Source: JBDSSS01 sp963764195 (GTDB lineage Bacteria > Actinomycetota > Actinomycetes > Actinomycetales > Dermatophilaceae). Taken from it: a stretch of 64,000 bases of DNA. Shown here piece after piece: positions 25,312-32,703 of this stretch. Under the pieces are notes generated by a model. That model ran no database searches, was not told the origin of the DNA, and saw nothing but the letters and a program-made list of their open reading frames with translations. The stretch is from the NCBI GenBank assembly GCA_963764195.1, contig CAVXRG010000010.1:620001-684000 (forward strand), in the 5' to 3' direction. The position numbers and the translations under genes are program-made. Within the stretch, counting starts at the first letter, position 1, and every line of letters starts with the position of its first letter.

Positions 25312-26310
25312 TTAGCTCTGCGCGGCCGGTCCCCAACCGTCGTTGCGACATGCGGAGACCAGTTGGTCCCGTCGCTCGAGGTAGTCATCGAGACCGAGGG
25401 CGAAGGGTGAACCGCTGGCGGTGTCCAGACCGAGGTTCGCGGCGTGGCGCGTCATCACGGTGGCGTGCTCGTGCGGCGCAACGTCAGACGTCCCGCTGAC
25501 GTCCTTGATGCCGGCGAAACTGTCGAGGGCCGAGTCGAGAAGGGCGGCCAGGCCCGGCCCCGGCCGTTGGACCGGGGGTTTTTGTGCCAGCAGGAAGACC
25601 GAATCTGCCAACGCGAGGGTGGCGACGGCCGGCGACGCCTCCTTGCGTCGGGTGTGGAAGTAGCGCAGCACGGGGTAGGTCAGCTGCTGCTCGGCCGTCT
25701 CCGTCAACGACGACGCGACCGTCGTCAGGTAGTCGTGCATCGACTCACGCGGCTCCTCCAACCGCAGGCGGGCAACCATCTGGGACGGCCCGTCCCCGAG
25801 GCCGAACACCGAGAGCGCGTAGGTGCGGCGTCGAACGGCGGCGCCGACGACGGCAATCACGTAGGACAGTGAGCAGGTCAGCACGATCGCGCCCGCCAGG
25901 GAAACCGACGTCGTCAGCAGCGTCCAGGGCCAGCCAGACGGAACGAAGTCGCCGAATCCGAGACCCGAAACGGTCACCGGCACGAAGTAGGCCGTCTGCA
26001 TGAGGTCCGCCGGGAGACGGGTCGAGTTCGACACGATTGAGCCAGGGTGAGTGGCGAGGATCAGCCAGGCTCCGAGGACGAGACCGGCATACCAGAAGAG
26101 GACGGTGAGGAGCACCATCACGGGACCGACGAGCGTGAGCATCGCATGTGCGGGGCGCCGCTCGTGCAGGGCGAGCACACCGCGCCAGAGCGCGGCCGTC
26201 CAGAGCCTGGTCGCGGGGCCGGCCGTGTGTCCTCCGAGGATGGTGAGGAAGACGTCCAGCGCTGTCACCAGGAGGAGGCCGAGACCCACAAGGGTCCAGA
26301 ACAGCGGCAT
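25312..26310 (-). CDS. Two-pore-helix potassium channel-like membrane protein
   Basis: A 332-residue protein. The N-terminal half is membrane-embedded, with helices at about residues 5-27, 58-85 and 125-155. A pore loop with filter-like TVSGLGFGDFVP (residues 113-123) precedes the last helix, close to the TxGxGD signature of K+ channels. The C-terminal half (about 160-332) is cytosolic and has no recognised RCK motif. ATG at 26310 starts directly with the first helix; a longer frame upstream crosses the divergent promoter region. It is divergent from the hemerythrin gene. Ion choice is inferred from the filter only. Confidence 0.75.
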   Translation of the reverse strand: MPLFWTLVGLGLLLVTALDVFLTILGGHTAGPATRLWTAALWRGVLALHERRPAHAMLTLVGPVMVLLTVLFWYAGLVLGAWLILATHPGSIVSNSTRLPADLMQTAYFVPVTVSGLGFGDFVPSGWPWTLLTTSVSLAGAIVLTCSLSYVIAVVGAAVRRRTYALSVFGLGDGPSQMVARLRLEEPRESMHDYLTTVASSLTETAEQQLTYPVLRYFHTRRKEASPAVATLALADSVFLLAQKPPVQRPGPGLAALLDSALDSFAGIKDVSGTSDVAPHEHATVMTRHAANLGLDTASGSPFALGLDDYLERRDQLVSACRNDGWGPAAQS

Positions 26311-26403
26311 CGGTCGTCCAATCTGAAGGTGACGCGCGGTCGACGCGTGATGTCGAAGGGCACCCTTCCGGCCATGACTGACACCACAGTACGGGCTCGT
26401 CGC

Positions 26404-26418
26404 AGGACCATCGGCCTT
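26404..26418. promoter_or_regulatory. DosR-like operator before the hemerythrin gene
   Basis: AGGACCATCGGCCTT keeps GGAC-N4-GGCC spacing, and with its left flank repeats the 15-mer found before ppdK (GCAGGACCATCGGCC). It lies about 70 nt upstream of the hemerythrin GTG and about 95 nt upstream of the channel gene. Confidence 0.5.
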
Positions 26419-26488
26419 GCCTCGTGACCGGCCTGCCCGGTCGCCGGGTATGACCAGAGCACGTTCCCACGAACCGAAAGGATCACCC

Positions 26489-26995
26489 GTGTCCACGTCG
26501 TCGACCGATGCCATCGTGCTGCTCAAGGACGATCACACGCAGATTCGTAAGCTCTTCCGTGAGTTTCAGAAGTCCGGGACGACCAGTGCCCGCAAGGGCC
26601 GTCTGGTCGAGCAGATGATCGAGCTGCTGACGGTGCACACCTCCATCGAGAACGAGGTCATGTACCCCCGAGTCCGTGAGCTGCTCCCCGACCTCGAGGA
26701 CGACATCCTCGAGTCCTACGAGGAGCACCACGTCGCTGATGTGCTGGTCATGGAGCTGTACACGATGACCCCCGAGGACGAACGGTTCGAGGCGAAGACC
26801 TCGGTGCTGATCGAGAACGTGACGCACCACATGGACGAAGAGGAGCATGACTGGTTCCCCAAGGTCCGAGGGGGGCTGGGCCGCAAGCAGCTTCAGGATC
26901 TGGGCGAGCAGCTCATCGAGGCGCGCAAGGGCGCCCCCCGCCAGCCCGCCACACCTGGAGCCCTGAAGAAGACCATCGATGCAGTGCTGTCCTGA
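26489..26995 (+). CDS. Hemerythrin (HHE) domain protein
   Basis: A 168-residue four-helix-bundle protein with the iron-binding pattern of bacterial hemerythrins: DDHTQIRKLF, HTSIENEVMYPRV, EEHHVADVL, and HHMDEEEHDWFPKV. Such di-iron proteins bind oxygen or react with NO, or help repair iron-sulfur clusters. The GTG start at 26489 has AAAGGA upstream; earlier ATG codons in frame lie in the operator region. The DosR-like site in front makes hypoxic induction likely. Confidence 0.87.
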   Translation: MSTSSTDAIVLLKDDHTQIRKLFREFQKSGTTSARKGRLVEQMIELLTVHTSIENEVMYPRVRELLPDLEDDILESYEEHHVADVLVMELYTMTPEDERFEAKTSVLIENVTHHMDEEEHDWFPKVRGGLGRKQLQDLGEQLIEARKGAPRQPATPGALKKTIDAVLS

Positions 26996-27024
26996 CCCGC
27001 TACGACGACGAGAGAGCTGACCCG

Positions 27025-27495
27025 ATGACCAGCCCGATGAGCTTGCCCGTGGACGCGACGACCGTGGCCCAGCAGACGTCAGCATCGCCCGACCAGGTCT
27101 GGGCCGTACTGGCCGACGGGTGGGCCTACACGACGTGGGTCGTCGGCGCCAGCCGGGTCCGGGCCGTCGAGCCCGACTGGCCCAAGGTGGGCCAGCGGAT
27201 CCATCACTCCTTCGGCATCTGGCCCGTCCTGTTGAACGACACCACCGAGGTGCTGGAGGTGACCGAGCTGGAGTCACTGGTACTCCAGGCCCGCGGGTGG
27301 CCCCTCGGCGAGTCCACGGTTCACATCGAGGTGCAGCCGTGGCAGAGCGGAACACTCATCCGGATCCGAGAGGACGCGGTGTCCGGACCGGGGACCCTCG
27401 TGCCCAAGCCGCTGCGCCAGTACGCGATCCATCCCCGCAACCGTGAGAGCCTGCGCCGCCTGGCCTACCTCGCTGAAGGCAGACCAGCGAGCTGA
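27025..27495 (+). CDS. SRPBCC (polyketide cyclase-like) family protein
   Basis: A 156-residue protein with an SRPBCC/START-like fold: an N-terminal strand VAQQTSASPDQVWAVLADGW, WVVGASRVRAVEPDWPKVGQ, and a C-terminal helix RNRESLRRLAYLAE. The family binds hydrophobic ligands, and members include cyclases and lipid carriers. It follows the hemerythrin gene by 29 nt and may be in the same operon. The ligand is unknown. Confidence 0.78.
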   Translation: MTSPMSLPVDATTVAQQTSASPDQVWAVLADGWAYTTWVVGASRVRAVEPDWPKVGQRIHHSFGIWPVLLNDTTEVLEVTELESLVLQARGWPLGESTVHIEVQPWQSGTLIRIREDAVSGPGTLVPKPLRQYAIHPRNRESLRRLAYLAEGRPAS

Positions 27496-27579
27496 CCCGG
27501 CTTGCCTGTCTCCCCCTCCGAAGCCCTTCGCCGGGTCCGCCGGTCGCGGTATGCCGGCCGGCGTGCGGCCCGGGGGCAC

Positions 27580-27621
27580 GGACACGGGTCCACGGACACG
27601 GGTCCACGGACACGGGTCCAC
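27580..27621. repeat. Three perfect 14-bp tandem repeats with DosR-like cores
   Basis: GGACACGGGTCCAC is repeated exactly at 27580-27593, 27594-27607 and 27608-27621. Each unit holds GGAC-N4-GTCC, the same spacing as the DosR-like sites, though without the outer G and C. The array ends 40 nt before the GAF-ANTAR start, so it could be a stacked operator. A chance microsatellite is the alternative. Confidence 0.7.
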
Positions 27622-27661
27622 GGCTGTGGCTTCGCGGTTCTCGGCGGGTAACAGGACTGTC

Positions 27662-28354
27662 ATGGAGCCTCTCACGGAGACCAGCGCAGCGCTTCGGCGG
27701 TTGTCCCGACACGGGGATGACGGGCTTGCCCGGTTGGTGACCCGGATGACGAACGAGGCGGCCGCGCTCGTGCCTGACCTGATCGGTCTGAGCCTGGGCC
27801 TGAGGGCCGAGGACATCGTGCTCACGTTCGTGGCCACCGACCCCCGGATCGCGGGGTTGGACGCGGTCCAGTACGTCGACGACGGCCCCTGCGTGGAGGC
27901 GGCTCGCGCCGGGGAGACCGTGGAGATCGACGACGTGTCCCTTCTCGATGAACGGACGTGGCAGATGTTCGCCCAGGCTGGTGCCGCGGCCGGAGTCATG
28001 AGCACCCTCTCCCTGCCGATCCTGGAGGAGGGCTGGGTCACCGGCGGGGTGAACTTCTACGGCTCGCGGATCGGCACCTTCCGGCAGCACAGTGAGGACC
28101 TTGCGCGGATCTTCGGAGCGTGGCTGCCGGGCGCGGTCACCAACGCCGACCTGTCCTTCAGCACTCGGTCAGAAGCGCTCAAAGCACCGGACAAGCTCAA
28201 GAACCTCGACACCGTCGAGGCTGCCGTCACCGTGCTGATGGACGCCCACGGGGTCAGCGCCGACGTGGCCCGCTCGCACCTGGCGCAGGCCGCGGCCCGC
28301 GCCGGGGTCGCCGAGGTGTCGCTTGCCCTGCTCATCCTGCTCGACCGCCCCTGA
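27662..28354 (+). CDS. GAF-ANTAR regulator
   Basis: A 230-residue protein with a GAF domain at about residues 15-160 and a C-terminal ANTAR domain (LDTVEAAVTVLMDAHGVSAD ... LAQAAARAGVAEVSLALLIL). ANTAR domains bind paired hairpins in RNA leaders and prevent transcription termination. GAF domains sense small molecules, so this is a possible signal-controlled antiterminator. The tandem repeat array at 27580-27621 lies directly upstream. It is the last regulator at the right end of the island. Confidence 0.83.
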   Translation: MEPLTETSAALRRLSRHGDDGLARLVTRMTNEAAALVPDLIGLSLGLRAEDIVLTFVATDPRIAGLDAVQYVDDGPCVEAARAGETVEIDDVSLLDERTWQMFAQAGAAAGVMSTLSLPILEEGWVTGGVNFYGSRIGTFRQHSEDLARIFGAWLPGAVTNADLSFSTRSEALKAPDKLKNLDTVEAAVTVLMDAHGVSADVARSHLAQAAARAGVAEVSLALLILLDRP

Positions 28355-28703
28355 CGCGTCGGCACGACGTGGGCGGCGTCCGCGGTTGACCTCGAACCGG
28401 TGAGACGGGGTTACGGTGAGCGCGCACACACGTGGATCCGGTCCGCGCTCGCTGACACCGGCACGATCGAGCTGACGGATCCCTGGTGAACGCGACCCGC
28501 GTCAGCGGCCCGTTCCGGCACCGGCTCGAGCACCTCAGCCCGGCACCGCTCGCCGGCCGGGCGACTCCGGTGGCGTTCCCCGTCAAGACTTGATCTGTTC
28601 CAGATAAAGCGGCAGTGTGGGAGGCATGGGCACAGGAGCCCGCTCCGACGCCTCCGCGGCGGCCCTCTCACGTGCCTCTCCCCCCACACAGAAGGACGTC
28701 CCC
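28355..28703. other. Region upstream of katG
   Basis: About 350 nt with no convincing gene. The 3' part is AT-richer (28583-28612) and contains the inverted repeat ATCTG-TTC-CAGAT. No furA gene precedes katG, unlike in many actinobacteria. Confidence 0.45.
28593..28605. promoter_or_regulatory. Inverted repeat in the katG promoter region
   Basis: ATCTG-TTC-CAGAT, five-bp arms around three bases, in the AT-rich stretch about 100 nt before the katG start. It could be an operator for a Fur-type or OxyR-type regulator. The match to a known box is not clear. Confidence 0.35.
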
Positions 28704-30935
28704 GTGTCTGAGCTCCACGAAACCAACGCCGAAGTCGGCGAGATGAACGAGCCCCAAGCAGCGACGTGCCCCGTCGCGCACGACCGGTCCGTGCGGCCCA
28801 CGGGCACGAGCAACCGCGAGTGGTGGCCCAACCGGCTCAACCTCAAGGTCCTCGCCAAGAACCCGGCTGTCGCAAACCCCCTGGGCGCGGAATTCGACTA
28901 CGCCGCAGCCTTCTCCACGCTTGACCTGGCCGAGGTCAAGGCTGACATCGCCGCGGTCCTCACCGACTCGCAGGACTGGTGGCCCGCCGACTTCGGCAAC
29001 TACGGCCCCTTCATGATTCGGATGGCGTGGCACAGCGCCGGCACCTACCGGGTCCAGGACGGCCGGGGCGGAGCCGGTGCGGGCCAACAGCGCTTCGCAC
29101 CGCTCAACTCCTGGCCAGACAACGGCAACCTCGACAAGGCCCGGCGCCTGCTGTGGCCGGTCAAGAAGAAGTACGGACAGAGCCTGTCCTGGGCCGACCT
29201 GATCGTCCTCACCGGCAACGTCGCCCTCGAGACGATGGGCCTGCCGACCTTCGGCTACGGCGGCGGCCGCACGGACGTCTGGGAGCCCGACGACGACGTC
29301 TACTGGGGCTCGGAGGCCGAGTGGCTCGGCGACGAGGCCCGCTACACGGGCGAGCGCGACCTCGAGAACCCGCTCGCCGCGGTCCAGATGGGCCTGATCT
29401 ACGTCAACCCGGAGGGCCCGGGCGGCCACCCCGACCCGCTCGCCGCGGCGCACGACATCCGCGAGACCTTCGCCCGGATGGCGATGAACGACGAGGAGAC
29501 CGTCGCCCTCATCGCCGGCGGTCACACGTTCGGCAAGACCCACGGGGCGGCCGACCCGCTCGTGCACGTCGGCTCCGAGCCGGAAGGCGCCTCGCTCGAG
29601 GAGCAGGGCCTCGGCTGGAAGAACTCGTTCGGCACCGGCAAGGGCAAGGACGCGATCACCTCCGGCCTCGAGGTCACGTGGACGTCGACCCCGACCCAGT
29701 GGGACAACGGATTCTTCGACAACCTCTTCGGCTACGAGTGGGAGCTGTCGGCGAGCCCGGCCGGTGCAAACCAGTGGGTAGCCAAGGACGGCGCCGGCGC
29801 CGGCACGATCCCCGCCCCCGACGCGGACGGCCCCGGTCGGGCCCCGACGATGCTGACCACCGACCTGGCCCTGCGCCTCGATCCTGCCTACGAGCGGATC
29901 TCGCGTCGCTTCCACGACAACCCCGCGGAGTTCGCCGACACCTTCGCCCGGGCCTGGTTCAAGCTGACCCACCGCGACATGGGTCCCGTCGTGCGCTACC
30001 TCGGGCCCGAGGTCCCGCAGGAGGAGCTGCTCTGGCAGGACCCGCTGCCTGACGCCGCGGGCGAGCCGATCACCACGGACGACGTGGCGGCCCTCAAGCA
30101 GCGGATCCGCGAGGTCGACCTCGGCGTCCCCGAGCTCGTCAAGGCCGCCTGGGCTGCTGCGTCCACCTTCCGCAGCAGCGACAAGCGCGGCGGCGTGAAC
30201 GGCGCGCGGGTTCGCCTCGAGCCGCAGAGTGGTTGGGACGTCAACGACCCGGCCGAGCTCGCCACGGTGCTGCGCGCACTCGAGGGCATCCAGACCGCCT
30301 TCAACGACACCAGTCACCGCCGCGTCTCGCTGGCCGACCTCATCGTGCTCGCCGGAAACGTCGCGGTCGAGCAGGCAGCCGCGGCCGGTGGCGTCACCGT
30401 CGAGGTCCCGTTCCGCCCGGGCCGCGTGGACGCCTCCCAGGAGCAGACCGACGTGGAGTCGTTCGCCTTCCTCGAGCCGCGCCACGACGGATTCCGCAAC
30501 CACCTCGGCAAGAGCGGCGACGTCCCGGCCGAGTTCCTCCTCGTCGACCGCGCCAACCTGCTCGGGCTCTCCGCACCGCAGATGACGGTCCTCGTCGGCG
30601 GGCTGCGCGTCCTCGGGGCGAACAGCGGCGGGTCGAGCGTCGGTGTCCTCACCGACCGTCCCGGCACCCTGAGCACCGACTTCTTCGTCAACCTGCTCGA
30701 GCTCGGCACGACGTGGACCCCGACCTCCGACGCGTCCGACGCGTTCACGGCCACGGACTCTTCCGGCAACCAGAGGTGGACCGGCAGCCGGGTCGACCTG
30801 CTCTTCGGGTCGAACTCGGAGCTGCGGGCGCTCGCCGAGGTCTACGCCAGCGACGACGCCGCCGAGAAGTTCGTGCACGACTTCGTCGCCGCCTGGACCC
30901 AGGTCATGGAGGCGGACCGCTTCGACCTGGACTGA
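28704..30935 (+). CDS. katG: Catalase-peroxidase
   Basis: A 743-residue heme enzyme that removes hydrogen peroxide as a catalase or peroxidase. The distal site has Arg106, Trp109, His110 (RMAWHSAGTYR); GLIYVNPEGP carries the Tyr of the Met-Tyr-Trp cross-link; AGGHTFGKTHGA has the proximal heme-ligand His. The second, cofactor-free half is present (LADLIVLAGNVAVEQAA). The start is GTG at 28704, after GAAGGA, giving MSELHETNAEVGEMNEPQAA; the ATG at 28617 has no ribosome site. A strong hairpin follows the stop. Confidence 0.95.
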   Translation: MSELHETNAEVGEMNEPQAATCPVAHDRSVRPTGTSNREWWPNRLNLKVLAKNPAVANPLGAEFDYAAAFSTLDLAEVKADIAAVLTDSQDWWPADFGNYGPFMIRMAWHSAGTYRVQDGRGGAGAGQQRFAPLNSWPDNGNLDKARRLLWPVKKKYGQSLSWADLIVLTGNVALETMGLPTFGYGGGRTDVWEPDDDVYWGSEAEWLGDEARYTGERDLENPLAAVQMGLIYVNPEGPGGHPDPLAAAHDIRETFARMAMNDEETVALIAGGHTFGKTHGAADPLVHVGSEPEGASLEEQGLGWKNSFGTGKGKDAITSGLEVTWTSTPTQWDNGFFDNLFGYEWELSASPAGANQWVAKDGAGAGTIPAPDADGPGRAPTMLTTDLALRLDPAYERISRRFHDNPAEFADTFARAWFKLTHRDMGPVVRYLGPEVPQEELLWQDPLPDAAGEPITTDDVAALKQRIREVDLGVPELVKAAWAAASTFRSSDKRGGVNGARVRLEPQSGWDVNDPAELATVLRALEGIQTAFNDTSHRRVSLADLIVLAGNVAVEQAAAAGGVTVEVPFRPGRVDASQEQTDVESFAFLEPRHDGFRNHLGKSGDVPAEFLLVDRANLLGLSAPQMTVLVGGLRVLGANSGGSSVGVLTDRPGTLSTDFFVNLLELGTTWTPTSDASDAFTATDSSGNQRWTGSRVDLLFGSNSELRALAEVYASDDAAEKFVHDFVAAWTQVMEADRFDLD

Positions 30936-30962
30936 CCACGAGGACCGCTGCGCATCGGCTTC

Positions 30963-31000
30963 GCTCGTGGCCCCGGCCCCCCGGCCGGGGCCACGAGCGG
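30963..31000 (+). terminator. Strong hairpin after katG
   Basis: CGCTCGTGGCCCCGGCC (30963-30979) pairs perfectly with GGCCGGGGCCACGAGCG (30984-31000) across four C residues. This 17-bp stem lies 28 nt after katG and before the next gene. No T run follows. Confidence 0.8.
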
Positions 31001-31021
31001 GCCGGTGGCAGGATCGACCGT

Positions 31022-31990
31022 ATGGAATACACGAGACTGGGTAGCTCAGGACTCACCGTCAGCCGGATCGCCCTCGGCTGCATGAGTTTCGGGGACAGCG
31101 AGCGCGGCAACCACAGCTGGTCGCTCAGCGAGGACGAGAGCGGTCCGTTCTTCGCACAGGCCGTCGAGCACGGCATCACCTTCTGGGACACGGCCAACGT
31201 CTACAGCCACGGCTCCTCCGAGGAGATCGTCGGCCGCGCGATCGACACCTACAGCCGCCGCGAGGATGTCGTGCTCGCTACGAAGGTCCATGGCGAGATG
31301 CACGCTGGTCCGGGCGGTTCCGGCCTGTCCCGCAAGGCGATCATGGAGCAGGTCGACGCCTCGCTCACCCGCCTCGGCACCGACTACGTCGATCTCTACC
31401 AGATCCACCGCTTCGACCCGGCGACCCCGGTCGAGGAGACGATGCAGGCGCTGCACGACGTCGTCCAGGCCGGCAAGGCCCGCTACATCGGAGCCTCGTC
31501 GATGTGGGCCTGGCAGTTCGCGGCGATGCAGCACGCCGCCGACCTCGGTGGCTGGACCCGGTTCATCTCGATGCAGGACCAGTACAGCCTCATGCAGCGC
31601 GAGGAGGAGCGGGAGATGTTCGGCCTGCTCGCCGACCAGGGCGTCGGCAGTATGCCGTGGAGCCCCCTCGCGCGCGGTCGCCTCGCCCGCCCGTGGGGCA
31701 CGACGACGAACCGGTCCGGCACGGACGCGTTCGGCGAGACCCTCTTCAACGAGCGCGACAAGCCGATCGCGGACGCCGTCCAGCAGGTCGCCGAGGCACG
31801 CGGCGTGCCGATGGCCTCGGTCGCCCTCGCCTGGGTGCTGCGCAACCCCGTCGTCGACGCCCCGATCATCGGCGCGACGAAGAGCCGCCACCTCACCGAC
31901 GCGGTCGCGGCCCTCGACATCACCCTGACCGACGACGAGGTCGCCGCGCTCGAGGCGCCCTACACCCCGCGGGAGCCGGCCGGCTTCTGA
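31022..31990 (+). CDS. Aldo/keto reductase
   Basis: A 322-residue TIM-barrel reductase that uses NADPH to reduce aldehydes or ketones. Start MEYTRLGSSGLTVSRIALG is typical. The catalytic Tyr lies in FWDTANVYSHGSSEEI, the Lys in VLATKVHG, the His in LYQIHRFDP. The C-terminal GATKSRHLTDAVAALDI stretch binds the NADPH adenosine phosphate. The gene stands alone, 21 nt behind the katG hairpin and convergent with the ACT gene. The substrate is unknown. Confidence 0.9.
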   Translation: MEYTRLGSSGLTVSRIALGCMSFGDSERGNHSWSLSEDESGPFFAQAVEHGITFWDTANVYSHGSSEEIVGRAIDTYSRREDVVLATKVHGEMHAGPGGSGLSRKAIMEQVDASLTRLGTDYVDLYQIHRFDPATPVEETMQALHDVVQAGKARYIGASSMWAWQFAAMQHAADLGGWTRFISMQDQYSLMQREEEREMFGLLADQGVGSMPWSPLARGRLARPWGTTTNRSGTDAFGETLFNERDKPIADAVQQVAEARGVPMASVALAWVLRNPVVDAPIIGATKSRHLTDAVAALDITLTDDEVAALEAPYTPREPAGF

Positions 31991-32008
31991 ACCGCGTCTA
32001 CTCCTCGT

Positions 32009-32524
32009 CTACTCCTCGTCGACGGTGAGGTCGACCATCAGCTCGGCGGCGAGCTGCTCGAGGTCGGCCCGGAGCGCGGACGGGTCGGCCTCGGTGCCGA
32101 CCCGGACGACGATGTGCGCCTCGAAGAGCCGTCCGCCGGCCATCGGCGCGTCCCGGCTGCCGGTCGTCATCTCCTCGATGCTCAGCTCGTGCCGGTGCAG
32201 CACTCCCGACACCTCCCGCACGATGCCGGGACGGTCCGTGCCGAGCAGGTCGATCCGGAGCTGCCGGGGCGGGCCCTGCTGCGGCGCATCAGTGCCCGGG
32301 TGGGCCGCGACGTCCATCAGGCCGTCGAGCTCGCGTAGGGCGGCGACCAGTGCGTCAGACCGGTCCGTGGCCACGGACACCACGACGACGCCGGCGAACT
32401 GCCCTGCCAGCTCGGTCATCTGGCTGTGCTCCCAGTTCCCGCCATGGGTGGAGACGACGTCCGCGAGGGAGGCGACGAGGCCGGCGCGGTCGTCGCCGAT
32501 GACGGTGAGCACGAGGCGTGACAT
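32009..32524 (-). CDS. Double ACT-domain protein (GcvR-like)
   Basis: A 171-residue protein with two ACT domains, at about residues 3-78 (RLVLTVIGDDRAGLVASLAD) and 90-165 (LRIDLLGTDRPGIVREVSGV). This layout is seen in glycine-cleavage repressors such as GcvR and in other amino acid-sensing regulators. No DNA-binding domain is present, so it would act through a partner. The ATG at 32524 lacks a Shine-Dalgarno and may be leaderless. An 11-bp direct repeat (CTACTCCTCGT) overlaps its stop region. Confidence 0.82.
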   Translation of the reverse strand: MSRLVLTVIGDDRAGLVASLADVVSTHGGNWEHSQMTELAGQFAGVVVVSVATDRSDALVAALRELDGLMDVAAHPGTDAPQQGPPRQLRIDLLGTDRPGIVREVSGVLHRHELSIEEMTTGSRDAPMAGGRLFEAHIVVRVGTEADPSALRADLEQLAAELMVDLTVDEE

Positions 32525-32703
32525 GGCAAGCAGCGTAGCGCCGCCCGTTGCGCGCACGTCCCCACCGAGCCTGCTCACCGGCATACGGCCGCAATCTCCT
32601 TCGTGTCTACTCGCGGGTCGGGCTCGATGCGTGGAAGGCTGCACGGAGGATGCCCTGCCCCGGACCCCACCGGGTCGGGGGCGACGAGAGGAAGAGCTGC
32701 TCG

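Noticed and set aside
28668..30878. A 736-codon open frame opposite katG
   Set aside because: It is a high-GC shadow. katG on the sense strand is complete with all catalytic motifs.
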